The position numbers were made by a program, and so were the translations under genes. A DNA stretch of 64,000 nt, taken from Acanthosepion lycidas (Eukaryota > Mollusca > Cephalopoda > Sepiida > Sepiidae). Position 1 is the stretch's first letter, and each line of letters starts with the position of its first letter. This document shows, piece after piece, positions 54,195 to 63,965 of the stretch. Under the pieces are notes generated by a model. The model worked only from the letters and a program-made list of their open reading frames with translations. It did not search any database and was not told the origin of the DNA. The stretch spans positions 59,913,792 through 59,977,791 of the forward strand of contig OZ010611.1 in the NCBI GenBank assembly GCA_963932145.1, read 5' to 3'.

Positions 54195-54780
54195 AGGGGG
54201 GGAGGTAGTTCTTTAACTCTGACCGATTCAAAATCAAAACCACGTTCCTGGGTATGACGATCAACTACATCCGGCTCGAAGGTCTCAGATCAGGAGGTTT
54301 TGAGGAGCGTGTTGTTCCCAAGTCCATCCTGACCCGGGGTGGTAGCACCTATTAGGGCCCCAATTATGGGTAAATAGTAAACCCCCAAACTGGTGTCAAA
54401 ACACGATGAAAATATATAAAAATAGGTTTTTATAGTAAAAATACTAGCAATGAACTTTTTTGAAAAAACGTATTACCGGCAATACATTCGACTCTCGACA
54501 AAAAAACCTCAAAAATACGTCAATGAAACCTGATCTACAAACTGGTTTCTTACAAAGCATACACATTCTATTCATACGAACCTATCCTAAAATTCTTGTC
54601 GGTATGAAATAACCCATTGAGGTATTGATATGCCGTAAAACAAAATAAACCAATCCAAAGAATACATATTCTATTCTATTCTATTCCATTCATACGAACC
54701 TATCTCAAAAATATTGTCGGCGTAAAATAACCCACTGAGGTAAAACAAAATAAACTAAAACAAACTAAAATCAGAACGTC
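54195..54780 (-). mobile_element. Repeat family S4 (SINE-like with iterated tail)
   Basis: Shares CTCGAAGGTCTCAGATCAGG, GACCCGGGGTGGTAGCACC and ATTATGGGTAAATAGTAAAC with the inverse copy at 61.76-62.2 kb, and the iterated AACCCATTGAGGTATTGATA/TGCCGTAAAACAAAATAAAC tail. (TTCTA)n occurs at about 54668-54690. Confidence 0.6.
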
Positions 54781-54934
54781 ATTCAAAATTTTAATGTGCA
54801 ATTGCGTTTAAAATATGCATATTTAAATGTGATACGGACGTGTGCATATGTGTGTGCATATATGTGTACGTGTATCTATGTATGTGTCTGTGTCTGTGGG
54901 TTTATGCTGGTGCAGGCTTTTCTGTTTGTACCAT

Positions 54935-55052
54935 AATGAGGAAATATAGTTTTAAGGTGTGCTATATTTATGGGATAAAGTGCTCAATGTCATAGCCGCC
55001 TGACGATTGTGTCTAGCATGAAACAGCCTCTGAATGTTGACTTGAATGTTCA

Positions 55053-55096
<44 letters not shown>

Positions 55097-55180
55097 AAAA
55101 TATTGTAGAAAATCTGTGAAAATATTGTAGAAATATGTGTGAAAATATTGTAGAAATGTGTGAAAATATTGTAGAACTTG
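54935..55180. repeat. IR-D fragment, (TA)n and a 21-bp tandem repeat
   Basis: IR-D landmarks TTAAGGTGTGCTATATTTAT and GTGTCTAGCATGAAACAG, (TA)n at 55056-55093, then four copies of TGTGAAAATATTGTAGAAA (55093-55172). Located in intron 1, about 130 bp downstream of exon 1. Confidence 0.75.
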
Positions 55181-55311
55181 CAAAACTTGGGATGACCCAT
55201 GCCCTTTGTGTCTCCATGAGAAACTACACATTATTAAGCTTCTAAACAATAAAAAACCTACTAAACAACAGGCATGAATTAACGGTTTTCTGCCGACACT
55301 ACCGAACTTAC

Positions 55312-55366
55312 GCTCTGAATAACTAGCTAAAAACACGCATGCAATAAAATAAATTTTAAAATCCAT
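55312..55366 (-). CDS. Exon 1 (coding part): signal peptide of a secreted follistatin-domain protein
   Basis: ATG at 55366-55364 opens 18 codons (MDFKIYFIACVFLASYSE). They have a short charged start, a hydrophobic core (IYFIACVFLA) and small residues near the end, as in a signal peptide. The frame then meets a strong 5' splice site, AGC|GTAAGT, with GTAAGT at 55311-55306, leaving one base of the next codon (phase 1). Joined to exon 2 (50770), the split codon reads CGT (Arg). Phase-1 exit after a signal peptide is usual in genes built from extracellular modules, and every later junction of this gene is also phase 1. The call rests on splice signals and composition, with no transcript. The ATG could instead lie in an unrelated repeat ORF, but the agreement of phase, order and strand with four further exons makes that unlikely. 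Confidence 0.65.
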
Positions 55367-55443
55367 AGCCCATATACATAGTTTTAATACCCTACAAAAA
55401 ATGATAACCCTTTATAAAGTCGTCAAAAAACAAACGTTACGGC

Positions 55444-55454
55444 CTTTTTATATA
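55444..55454 (-). promoter_or_regulatory. Candidate TATA box upstream of exon 1
   Basis: On the minus strand TATATAAAAAG lies about 80 bp before the candidate ATG at 55366, followed by a GC-containing stretch (GGCCG). A start site near 55420 would give a short 5' UTR. A second AT-rich motif (TTTATAAAG) at about 55412-55420 and a possible 3' splice site (TTTTTTGTAG) at about 55390 leave open a different start or a 5' UTR intron. AT-rich surroundings make chance TATA matches common. Confidence 0.35.
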
Positions 55455-55699
55455 CACAAATCCCTTTCATAAAGAGATATAATAAAAGAATAAAATAAAA
55501 ATAAATAAATAAATCTCCATAGACGCTCAAGCCAGACTATGCGAAAACTTCCTCCGTCGTAAATTTATCCACCCCCACCTTACCCTGACCCGGCATCTAT
55601 GAAAGTAACTCTATACTGATACAAATTATTAACACCCCACCCCTGTCGATTCTAAACAATCCGCCCTTGATGTTACCATGGAAATTTTTGATTTCAATT

Positions 55700-55842
55700 T
55701 TGACCATACTATTAAAACTCGTAAATTTCAGAAAAGTGAACATTGAAGTCAACAGGCTGTTTTATGCTAGACGCACTCGTCAGGGGGCTCTGATATTGAG
55801 CACTTTATCCCATAAATATAGCACACCTTAAAACTAAATTTC

Positions 55843-55878
<36 letters not shown>

Positions 55879-55880
55879 TG
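55700..55880. mobile_element. IR-D fragment with (TA)n, upstream of the candidate promoter
   Basis: GAACATTGAAGTCAACAGGC, TTTTATGCTAGACGCACTCG, TATTGAGCACTTTATCCC and CACCTTAAAACTAAATTTCC, then TA at 55848-55875. Confidence 0.65.
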
Positions 55881-56089
55881 TGCGCTGCGTATATGAGTGC
55901 GAATATATATTCATAAGTGTGTGAGTATTTGTATGCGTGTCTGCGTCATGCGACTACTTGCATTTCTGCGTATATGACTTTCTCTGTGATCATATGTGTG
56001 TATGTGTGTATATATCTATGTCTGTGCGTAGGGATGTCTGTATCACTTTACTGTCGAAATAGCTAGATATAACTATAAGTTCTATAATA

Positions 56090-56310
56090 ATAGTTTCTTT
56101 TCTCGTACTGCCGAATTCTTGCTTCACTGTACCCCACAATCTTTAAAATTTAAAATGAAATGTCAATCGCCATTTTTCTGAATCTTGTTCTTTTATTCTC
56201 TTTTCTTTCTCCTAACTAGAGTCTTCGCTTTCTCTATCAGTCCCAATAAGCCCTTGCGTCTTAGTGACATTATCACCTTGCTTGGGGTGAAATGATTTTA
56301 AAAAATGTGT
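56090..56310 (+). pseudogene. LINE L-B 3' tail
   Basis: TTTCTTTTCTCGTACTGCCG, CCCCACAATCTTTAAAATTT, CTTGCGTCTTAGTGACATTA and GCTTGGGGTGAAATGATTTT match the tail of the 6.56 and 62.3 kb copies. Confidence 0.65.
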
Positions 56311-56349
56311 GTGCGTATGCGCATGTATATCAAACTGAGGAAAACCTTT

Positions 56350-56990
56350 CTATGTCCAGCCTCCTTTTACGAAATGACCGATCATGGCTCTCCATTTCCT
56401 GTTCTTTTTACCTGACCCTGAACTATCACCAGTCACAAAAATGGCTCCTTGTTTTGAGCGACTATTGGACGTTAAACTCAATCCAGATCTAAAGTGGTAC
56501 ATACGATAACTTGCTAAAGATGCAGGAAAAATGGTCAGTTCTCTGTAGCGCACTAGTAGGTACCTGACTTCACGTGCTATCCTCTACCTTTATAAGAGCC
56601 AGATCAGGCCGAAAATGGAGTACTGCGGCCACTTTTGGGTGGGAGCTGCCAGGTCTTCACTTTTCAGGCCCTACAGAGTCCAAAAGCGTCTTCGGGTCCT
56701 TGTAGGTGACAAATTAATTTCCAACCTGCACCCCAACCTCACAGACGAAACGTAGCAAGCCTCTCACTATTCCATAGCTACTTCCAAGGAACTCAGACGA
56801 ACTACGTCCCTTAGTTCCACTAGGTGTAACCTTCACGGCTAAGACTCGCTAGGCCACGCCTATTGTATCGAATCACCCTCATTGCCTCCGTATTTCATTG
56901 GTCAGAAGTTCCACTCAAGCAGCTTCTCGCGAACTACTGATCTGTGGAACTGTCATGGGTCCTTACCTATAACTACAGAATGAATTCTTC
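56350..56990 (+). pseudogene. LINE ORF2 C-terminal remnant (L-B-like)
   Basis: The plus translation with frame changes gives LTSRAILYLYKSQIRPKMEY, VQKRLRVLVGDKLISNLHP, CNLHG*DSLGHAYCI and FSRTTDLWNC. It matches the 16.0-16.5 kb minus copy block for block, so both belong to one LINE family. Stops and shifts show it is dead. Confidence 0.75.
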
Positions 56991-57009
56991 CTAACATGCC
57001 TCTCAAGAG

Positions 57010-57265
57010 AGAGGGTCGAATCGAGTCGAGCTTCTCGGCTTGACGGTCGAACTTTCTGCTTCTGAGCAGAGAGGAACCCGGACGAGGCTCCGCCGAAGGG
57101 CAGAGTGTCGTTCGGGGAGGTTGACCAACCCGGTCCTGTTTATACGGGTTCTACGGGCATTTTTTGGCCGAGCCTACGGGCTCGGGAAACCCACGTTAAA
57201 CTCGGCCTTGTGCCACATGCAACCCTCGTGGGGGTGGCTAGATATCGAATCGAGTCAAGCCGATA
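57010..57265. other. GC-rich island bounded by similar GAATCGAGTC motifs
   Basis: GTCGAATCGAGTCGAGC (57016) and ATCGAATCGAGTCAAGCC (57243) border about 210 bp that are clearly richer in G+C than the surroundings, with hairpin GCCGAGCCTACGGGCTCGG. A plus frame (57040-57393) runs through it, but no domain is evident. It may be a 3' UTR or foreign insertion at the end of the LINE remnant. Confidence 0.4.
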
Positions 57266-57589
57266 GTAGTTCACTCCAAACCAGACTGACAGTCATGCTA
57301 ACACCTTCCACATCTTGTATTATTATTTCGTGTAATATACCTTCGTTATTTCTACTCTTTTGTTCGTGTTGTTCTTCCTTGGTCCTAACCTAACAAGAAC
57401 CACCTCTTAAGAGGATGTTTTCCCGACCACTATAATCTTAACCTATTCATGTCTAAGGTTAACCACTATCTTCTCCATATACCCACAAAAACTGCGCCTC
57501 TTATTCTGTAACTCTCTACCTCGAGTGCCTCACGGGCCTTGTACAAGGTGAACCTTGATATACAAAAACAAAATGTTTGTCTCCTTACT

Positions 57590-58015
57590 ATCTCTCCCAG
57601 TACCTGTTCTGCCATCCATTTACACAAGATCTTTAAGTAGGTTGATCATGGTTCTCCACAACTTCCTATTCTTTGTAGCTCTAAGAAAGTTTTATCCCTT
57701 TACTATCATTCTTAGTCTCTGTTCTGCCATTCTTAGTCCCTGTTTTGCCATTCATTTACACAGTTTCATTACGTAGGGTGATCATGGGTCTCCACAACTT
57801 CCTATTCTTTATAGCTCTAGGTAATGTTTGTTCCTTTACTATCATTCTTAGTCTCTGTTCTGCCATTTATTTACACAAGTTTAGTGGGTAGGATGATCAT
57901 GACTCTCCACAACGTCCTATCGTTTGTAGATCTAAGTCATGCTTGTCACATTTTTATCCTTCTTAGTGTATATTCTGCCATTCATTTACACAAGATCCTT
58001 AGGCAGGTTACACGC
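57590..58015. repeat. Tandem repeat, about 130 bp, three to four copies
   Basis: Units contain TCTGTTCTGCCATTCATTTA, CACAAG, TAGGTTGATCATGGTTCTCC, ACAACTTCCTATTCTTTG and TAGCTCTAAG. A single unit lies at 6470-6545. Located next to an antisense LINE fragment and probably its 3' UTR. Confidence 0.75.
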
Positions 58016-58103
58016 TATTTTCCTCTGCCCCTCTTGCTTTCACTAATCCCTGAGAGTGTTAAATTCTCCAAATCCTGTTTCCTCATTATTCGTCCCAGAA
58101 ATT

Positions 58104-58420
58104 TCAACTGTTTCTAATTTTAAGTACACGTGTTTGTTTATTCTCATTTTCCTTAAAACCTTTTGCTTCCAATTTCTGTATAACTTCATCATTGCTTGAA
58201 TGTTCCGTCCATGCCATTCTCAGCATCCTGCTGTAGAACCGCATCTCTTTTGCCACAAGTTTTCTCTTCCTATCTGAGAGAATTGTCCAGCATTTACTGC
58301 CATAGAGAAGGACTGGACTTGAATAATAGTTTAGCTCTCTTTTTATTTCCAACGGCATTTTCCGTTTTATTTATCCACTTATATCTCGATATTATGAACC
58401 CCTCCCTTTAACGGATATCG
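58104..58420 (-). pseudogene. RTE-like LINE RT C-terminal fragment
   Basis: The minus frame 58358-58104 reads PVLLYGSKCWTILSDRKRKL then VAKEMRFYSRMLRMAWTEHS and SNDEVIQKLEA. These are the hallmark C-terminal blocks (LLYGxExWxL..., RMLRIxWxxHxxNxEVL) of RTE-like endonuclease-reverse transcriptases. The frame is open but covers only 84 residues, without catalytic motifs. Confidence 0.75.
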
Positions 58421-58639
58421 GAAGCAACTTACAAAATCTGGAGCAGCCGGTGCAGTTTGTAAGCCCCGCGCGCCACGGACGGAGTTGTAACATTTCGTTT
58501 GTGAGAATTCGTCAGAAGGAAGCACACACAAAAAACTATATATAAGTCCAATAGGCAAACGAATTCCACGATTATCTGAGGAAAAGAAAATATTACCAGC
58601 TATATATTTTTGAAGGAAAAATATTGCCAGAGATAGATT

Positions 58640-59215
58640 TTTGAAAGAAAAAAAATATTCACACTATTTACATTATTCGGACTATCGTGATCATCTTTGT
58701 CGCCATATTTATTACAACGTTTCGGCCGTTGTACGCTCCGGCCTGCTTCAGGTGGTTGGAATGTCGAATTGATCCTTTTATTTCACTCACTGGGGTAGAC
58801 TGTTCTAGTTCCACATGTCATGTTTAATGGATGTCAGTTATCAGTTATCTCCTGTTAATTCCCATCTCCAAGTTCTCCACTGCCTTAACCGGGTATTGAA
58901 CTCACAACATTTTGGGTCCTGTCACTAGATCTAACCAACGCCTTTATCCACTGTCATGTGTCCTAGAACAGTCTACCCCAGTGAGCGAAATAAAGGGTTC
59001 AGTTCGACATTCGAAATGTTGTACTAAATATGGCGACAAAGATGAGGACAATAGTCCGAATAATGTAAATAGTGTACATAATACCTCATCTTAGAAATAT
59101 AGACAGATACTGAAGGGCCGAAACATTGTAATAAATATGGCAACAAAGATGAGGACAATAGTCCGAATAATGTAAATAGTGTACATAATACCTCATCTCA
59201 GAAATATAGACAGAT
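58640..59215. mobile_element. S2 SINE inverted pair plus extra tail
   Basis: The minus arm 58650-58965 runs from CTATCGTGATCATCTTTGTC through TTTCGGCCGTTGTACGCTCC to the head CAACGCCTTTATCCACTG. Plus fragments follow: ACAGTCTACCCCAGTGAGCG, CGACATTC, ATATGGCGACAAAGATGAGG and tails at 59030-59100 and 59115-59215. Confidence 0.7.
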
Positions 59216-59375
59216 ATTGAAAAAATATTACCAGAACTAGATTTTTGACAAAACAAAATATCACCAGCAATAAACATTTTGTCGACATTAAATAACCCAT
59301 TGAGGTTGATATGCAGTAAAAGAAACCAAACCAAACCAAACCAAACCAAACCAAACCAAACCAAACCAAGCTCTG
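59215..59375. mobile_element. S4 tail and (AAACC)n
   Basis: Iterated ATTACCAGAACTAGATTTTT, CACCAGCAATAAACATTTTG, AACCCATTGAGGTTGATATG and then (CCAAA)n at 59329-59369. Related sequence also at 58575-58640. Confidence 0.6.
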
Positions 59376-59570
59376 AATTCAAACCTAGACTGGAGAGGTT
59401 TGTGCTCCGTCAGGATATCCTGCTCAGGATATACCACTGCCACCGCTACGGTTAATACTCTTGGGAAAGGTATGGATCCTCTTCTCCCACCAGCTATGGG
59501 TAAATAACAGGACAGTCTGTGTTCTATAGCCTTAGATGGCAACTGGTCTACCGTAGAAAGAAATTGTGAC
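59376..59570 (+). mobile_element. SINE S1 fragment, rearranged order
   Basis: S1 3' part (CTGAATTCAAACCTAGACTG, GTGCTCCGTCAGGATATCC) comes before the central part (ACTCTTGGGAAAGGTATGG, CAGCTATGGGTAAATAACAG), so two partial copies or a permuted copy. Confidence 0.55.
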
Positions 59571-60630
59571 CAATAGGAAAAAATCTACCTCGTCAGTCAT
59601 GTATCGAAAGGTACATGATCGCCTAAGCGTGTATCACGCATGGCACATAACTGACTGACCTATACAGCAGTACGTTGGGTGCCCTTGCGAGGCTAGAGTC
59701 TTACGGATTTAAAAAAAGATTAGAGATTAATCTTTTGAGATGCTAGATTAATAAGATATTATTGTCCATCTTGTTGGATGAATACGACTCAAACAAGGCA
59801 TTTTAAAAGGTTCCTTGGTTCTTTCTTTGTTCATTATAGAATTATTTTTTGATAAAAAATGTTTTTCTCAATTAGTTTCCATCGTGTACAATTCAAAGTT
59901 ATTTAATAGAGGGATATTCGCATGCCTACTCACAGAGAAATAGGAACCAAACAAAGAAATAAAGAATGGCGCTTTGCTTTTGCGTAGAGATGAAAAGTAT
60001 TTAATTATTTTTGAAATTTGCTTTCGCGAATCTCACAGGACAAGAAAAGAGAAAGGAAAAATAAATAAAGTAAAAATTAACCAATCGTTCGCTGTCAAAA
60101 CGGATGAAATAATGACCAATCAAATTTTACTGTATACTAACAATAATAACCAATCAAATCGCACCGAATTATCGACCCGCCTATTCGGTAATATACTTGC
60201 AATAATATCAACATTAATAGATTAAAAATAAAAATAAATTATTTTTTTCTTTGCCCGACAAATTTAATGAGTAATATTTTAGTGAAGCTGTCTAGTTGAA
60301 TAAACGAACTATTCTGATTTACTTTATTTTATATGTATAATTATTCGAGCGTTTATTTTAAAAGCTAAGCGATAGTGGCAAGGACATCTGGAGTTGTCCG
60401 GGATGTTTTTCTTTCTAATTTTAATATGTTTGTTTTTATCTTCGATTTTTCCATACTAATAACATATGAAATGTAATAGGTGTCCCTATACGAATGTTAA
60501 TGGTAATTGTAATATTAGATGTTTCCTTATAAGGAAACATTCGGTATTTATTGATCGAGCAGCTATTATTGTTGTCGGTTGGAATTTATAAAATCTTTCT
60601 ATTTAAACATTTTTTCAGGAAAATACGTTT
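59570..60630. other. AT-rich stretch without recognised gene
   Basis: A plus frame at 59974-60225 has no recognisable domain. A perfect short palindrome TGTTTCCTTATAAGGAAACA lies at about 60521-60540. Confidence 0.5.
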
Positions 60631-60634
60631 CTTA

Positions 60635-60830
60635 CGTCCAGTTGCTATTATCACCTATTCCAGTACTGATGGGGTTTTCCTTCCTAAGGAACATGTTGAT
60701 TCCTAACCATTTATTTGAAACACTGTTAACATCTTGATTCCTAAGCTTTTTTTTAAAAACAGTGTCAACATTTTGATTCCTAAGCTTTTATTTGAAGTAG
60801 TGCCAACATCTTGATTGTGTATTATTTTAT
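60635..60830. repeat. Tandem repeat, about 50 bp, three copies
   Basis: Units: GTTGATTCCTAACC/CTTGATTCCTAAGC, a T-rich run with TTTGAA, and CACTGTTAACAT/AGTGTCAACAT/AGTGCCAACAT. Confidence 0.7.
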
Positions 60831-61309
60831 GTTCAAGTTACATATATTATTTATAAATCTCTTGGTGATGTTGCAGCGCCAGTCTACAAGTCTCGAAGAA
60901 GGATAATCTTCGCCATGTTCCACAAACTACACACGCCCAAAGCCATTTTTAACTTTTGATCTTAGAAAGAGTTTGTATATAGCGGTGAGTTTAAATATTC
61001 CTTAACGGGTTTGGCGAAGCCCGATCGAAATTAATGTTTGCTATCCTACTGTGTTTATTTTTTTAATCATTTCACTCCATGGAAGGGAATAAAGCCACTA
61101 AAACACAACGGGTTACTGAGTGTGAAAGAATAAGAAAAAGAGAAACATTATTAAGGAGCAAGAAGATAAGGAGAATGATGAGGAAAACAGTAGATTGGAA
61201 TTGAATTCGAATTTTTAAAGATCAAACTTGACTGGAAAGCATGGACCCAGAAGAGAGTTCCAAAATTCCAAAAAGTGAGATAGAAGAAACTGTTAATATC
61301 TAATGTTTT

Positions 61310-62670
61310 CCACTTTGAATTCTGTTGTTAACTGGGACAAGAAATGGCTTGTTAATTTTAACGCCTCTAATATGTTCTCTTTTAATCATCTGTGAGAACT
61401 GTTTTACCTTCCACCAGTATGGCTGATGCTAACCTCCAGGGGAGTGACTCATTGCGCCTTCTCGGACTAACGTTTTCCGCTAATATGAAGTGGAAAGATT
61501 ATATTGAATCAATTGCTAGGCCTGCTGCCAAAAAGGCGATTCCTTTTGCCGTGCTAGACAATTTTTCTTACCAGAATCTATCTTACATATTTATAAGTCT
61601 ACTACGTCTCTATGCTGTGAATATTTCTATCACATCTAGTCTGGTGCTTCTGCTATACAGAGATTCCCGATAAAATCCCCAAAAGAATCTGCAATGTTAT
61701 TTGTCCTGACCTGGCATCTAGGCTTCGGTTAATTTCACATCGCCGTAAGGTAACTTCTCCAGGTTTGGTTTGGTTTGTTTTACGGCATATCAACCTCAAT
61801 CGGTTATTTAATGCCGACAACATTTTTATTGCTGGTAATATTGTTTTTCAAAAATGAATTGCTGGTAATATTCCCCCCACCCACCACCACAAAAAATATT
61901 CCTGGTAATATTTTTTTTCCCAAAAATATACTGCTGGTAATATTTAAAAAAAAATGTATTGCTGGTAATAATTTTTTCTTCAAAAAATTATTGCTGTTTT
62001 TCATTTTTAACAAAAATTTATTGCTGCCACTAAAATCTATTTTTACAGTTTCATAGTGTTTTGCTCCCAGTTTGGGGCGTAACTATATGCCCATAGCTGG
62101 GACCCAAACAGGTGCTACCACTTCGGGTCAGCGTGGACCTGGGAACACAAGCAATTAAGAGGTAGTTCCACGCACCTCAAAACCACCTGATCAGAGGCCT
62201 TACTGTTGGACGTAGTTTATTGTTTTACCCAGGACGCGGATGTAGTTTATCGTCATAGTTTTACCCAGAATGTGGTAGCTTCACTGTGCCTTTTCTACAA
62301 ATACTTTCGTGCTAATTGTTCTGATGAACTTTCTTCTATGATACCAAGACTTCATGAATTTAAGCGCAGTACTAGATTGGCGGAAAGGTCTCATCATTTT
62401 ACCGTTGGAATGTTCATATGTAACCGTAAGTTCTATGCTAACAATTTCTTTTTTTTTATCGCACTTCTTGCTTGTGGGAATCTCTTCTGGTTTTTTCCAT
62501 CCCAGTCAAACTTGAGCTACAAAAATTTAAGTGCAATGTCAATCGTTATCGTCTGTTTTCTTAATTCTTGTTCTTTTATTGTTCTCCCTCTTTAATAATA
62601 TTTTTCTCACACTCTCTAGCACCCAGCAACCCTCTTGTGTCATAGTGGCTTTATTGCCTTGCTTAGAAAA
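61310..62670 (+). pseudogene. LINE L-B ORF2 C-terminus interrupted by an S4 repeat
   Basis: 61392-61673 reads LRLLGLTFSANMKWKDYIES and ARPAAKKAIPFAVLDNFSY, then PKRICNVI...PDLASRLR. The S4 element occupies about 61762-62200, after which the protein resumes with CLFYKYFRANCSDELSSMIP, RLHEFKRSTRLAERSHHF and NRKFYANNFF, ending near CSFIVLPL and the L-B tail. The order of blocks shows one LINE split by a later insertion. Confidence 0.75.
61762..62205 (+). mobile_element. S4 repeat inserted in the LINE
   Basis: Begins GGTTTGGTTTGTTTTACGGC, ATATCAACCTCAATCGG, then five to six roughly 30-35-bp iterations of TATTGCTGGTAATATT-T/A-run, and ends with CATAGCTGGGACCCAAACAG, GGTGCTACCACTTCGGGTCA and CCACCTGATCAGAGGCC. 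Inverse of the 54.2-54.8 kb copy. Confidence 0.7.
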
Positions 62671-62679
62671 AAGAATGCT

Positions 62680-63200
62680 GAATAATATGGCCGTTCATTT
62701 TTATAGTTCACCGATATAGAACAACGACCCCAGACACATGAGCTTATGCAGATGCACGCGTAGAAACACTTTGTAAATTGAATTAATAATGAGTCATTAT
62801 CCGATAGGCTGGGCCGTATTTTAATGACGATTAAGCGTTGCTCTTTGAATATTTTCAACTGTAAAAGATTAATCGGCCAGTTGTTAATCGATTGATTGAT
62901 GATGCAACAGGAACAGACACTTTCAGCATTTGAATTGCATTTCAAACAATTAATCCATGTCATTGATATTCCATAGCTTAACTGCGAATGACGGAAATAT
63001 CCGTCAGCCGTAAATATCCGTCAGCCGTAAATATCACGATGTAAATTAATGCGAATGACAACAATTCCCGTTTATTGCAGTTAGTTGGTTGCTTTTGTTT
63101 TGCGACATATCAACCCCCATGGATTTATTTTGTATGCAATTTTTTCATTTTGTTTGAAGTTTAGGGATACAAGTCTTACTATTTAATCCACAGCTGGGGG
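62680..63200. other. Stretch without recognised gene
   Basis: Only a short direct repeat (ATATCCGTCAGCCGTAA, 62998-63031) and an S4-like GCGACATATCAACCCCCATG at about 63100 are visible. Confidence 0.4.
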
Positions 63201-63209
63201 AAAGAGGGG

Positions 63210-63291
63210 AAAATATGGTTCCATCGCTACACATATTCACTTAGGGACAATTGTCCCTAAGTGAATATGTGTAGCGATGGAACCATATTTT
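63210..63291. repeat. Perfect 82-bp palindrome
   Basis: Two 41-bp arms without a spacer meet at ACAA|TTGT (63250/63251). The outer ends read AAAATATGGTTCC and GGAACCATATTTT. No mismatch found. Confidence 0.93.
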
Positions 63292-63386
63292 GTAACTAGT
63301 AAATTTATAATAATACGGAGCACTGTTTTTTAAAAATAAAAATAATAAAAACACCGGATTATAAATCTTACTGTTCTTTCTCTTTA

Positions 63387-63392
<6 letters not shown>

Positions 63393-63442
<50 letters not shown>
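63393..63442. repeat. (TA)n microsatellite
   Basis: TA tract ending at the truncated LINE fragment on its right. Confidence 0.95.
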
Positions 63443-63444
<2 letters not shown>

Positions 63445-63650
63445 TAGCAGGGATGCAAGAAACCAGAAGAGATTTCCACACTCAAGAAGTACGAGAAAAG
63501 AAACTATTAGAATAGAACTTACGGTTCAATCTAGTTAGTTCAACAGTAAAACGATGAGACCTAATTGCCAACTTAGTATTTCGTTTAAATTCACGTGGAC
63601 GAGGTACGAAGAAGGAGAGATCATAAAAACAATTTCCATGAAAATATTTC
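63443..63650 (-). pseudogene. LINE L-B C-terminal fragment, antisense
   Basis: The minus translation reads HRFTVELTRLNRKFYSNSFF, SRTS*VWKSLLVSCIPAT, matching the HHFTVGMFICNRKFYANNFF segment of the 61.3-62.7 kb copy. The GTAAGT at 63531-63536 lies inside this fragment and is not a host splice site. Confidence 0.65.
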
Positions 63651-63899
63651 TAAAAAAGGCAGAGAAAGTGAGTGAGGTCGACATGCCAGGTCAGGACGGT
63701 TAAAATTACTGACCATTCTTTGGATTTTATCGAGAAAGCCGAGATATATAGCAGGAGTTCCAGATCAGATGTGGTAGCAATGTTTATTTTTCACCATCTT
63801 GATCAGTTGAAATGCAAAAGTACAGGAGTTCTTTCCCTTTTTTTTTCATTATATCCTACCATTTCTAATCTTTTTGTTCATACGACCGTCTCACTCTTC

Positions 63900-63965
63900 C
63901 TTTGCTCTTCTTTTTACAAACACACACACATACACACACCTACACACACATTAGCAGACACATAA
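63900..63965. repeat. (CA)n-rich sequence
   Basis: CACACA with T and C interruptions near the end of the window. Confidence 0.8.

Noticed and set aside
60636..60690. 48-bp minus-strand exon ending at GTAAGA
   Set aside because: Open only in phase 2, weak pyrimidine tract, and it overlaps a tandem repeat; no link to the gene.
63531..63536. GTAAGT on the minus strand as a host splice donor
   Set aside because: Lies within a recognisable LINE C-terminal fragment.
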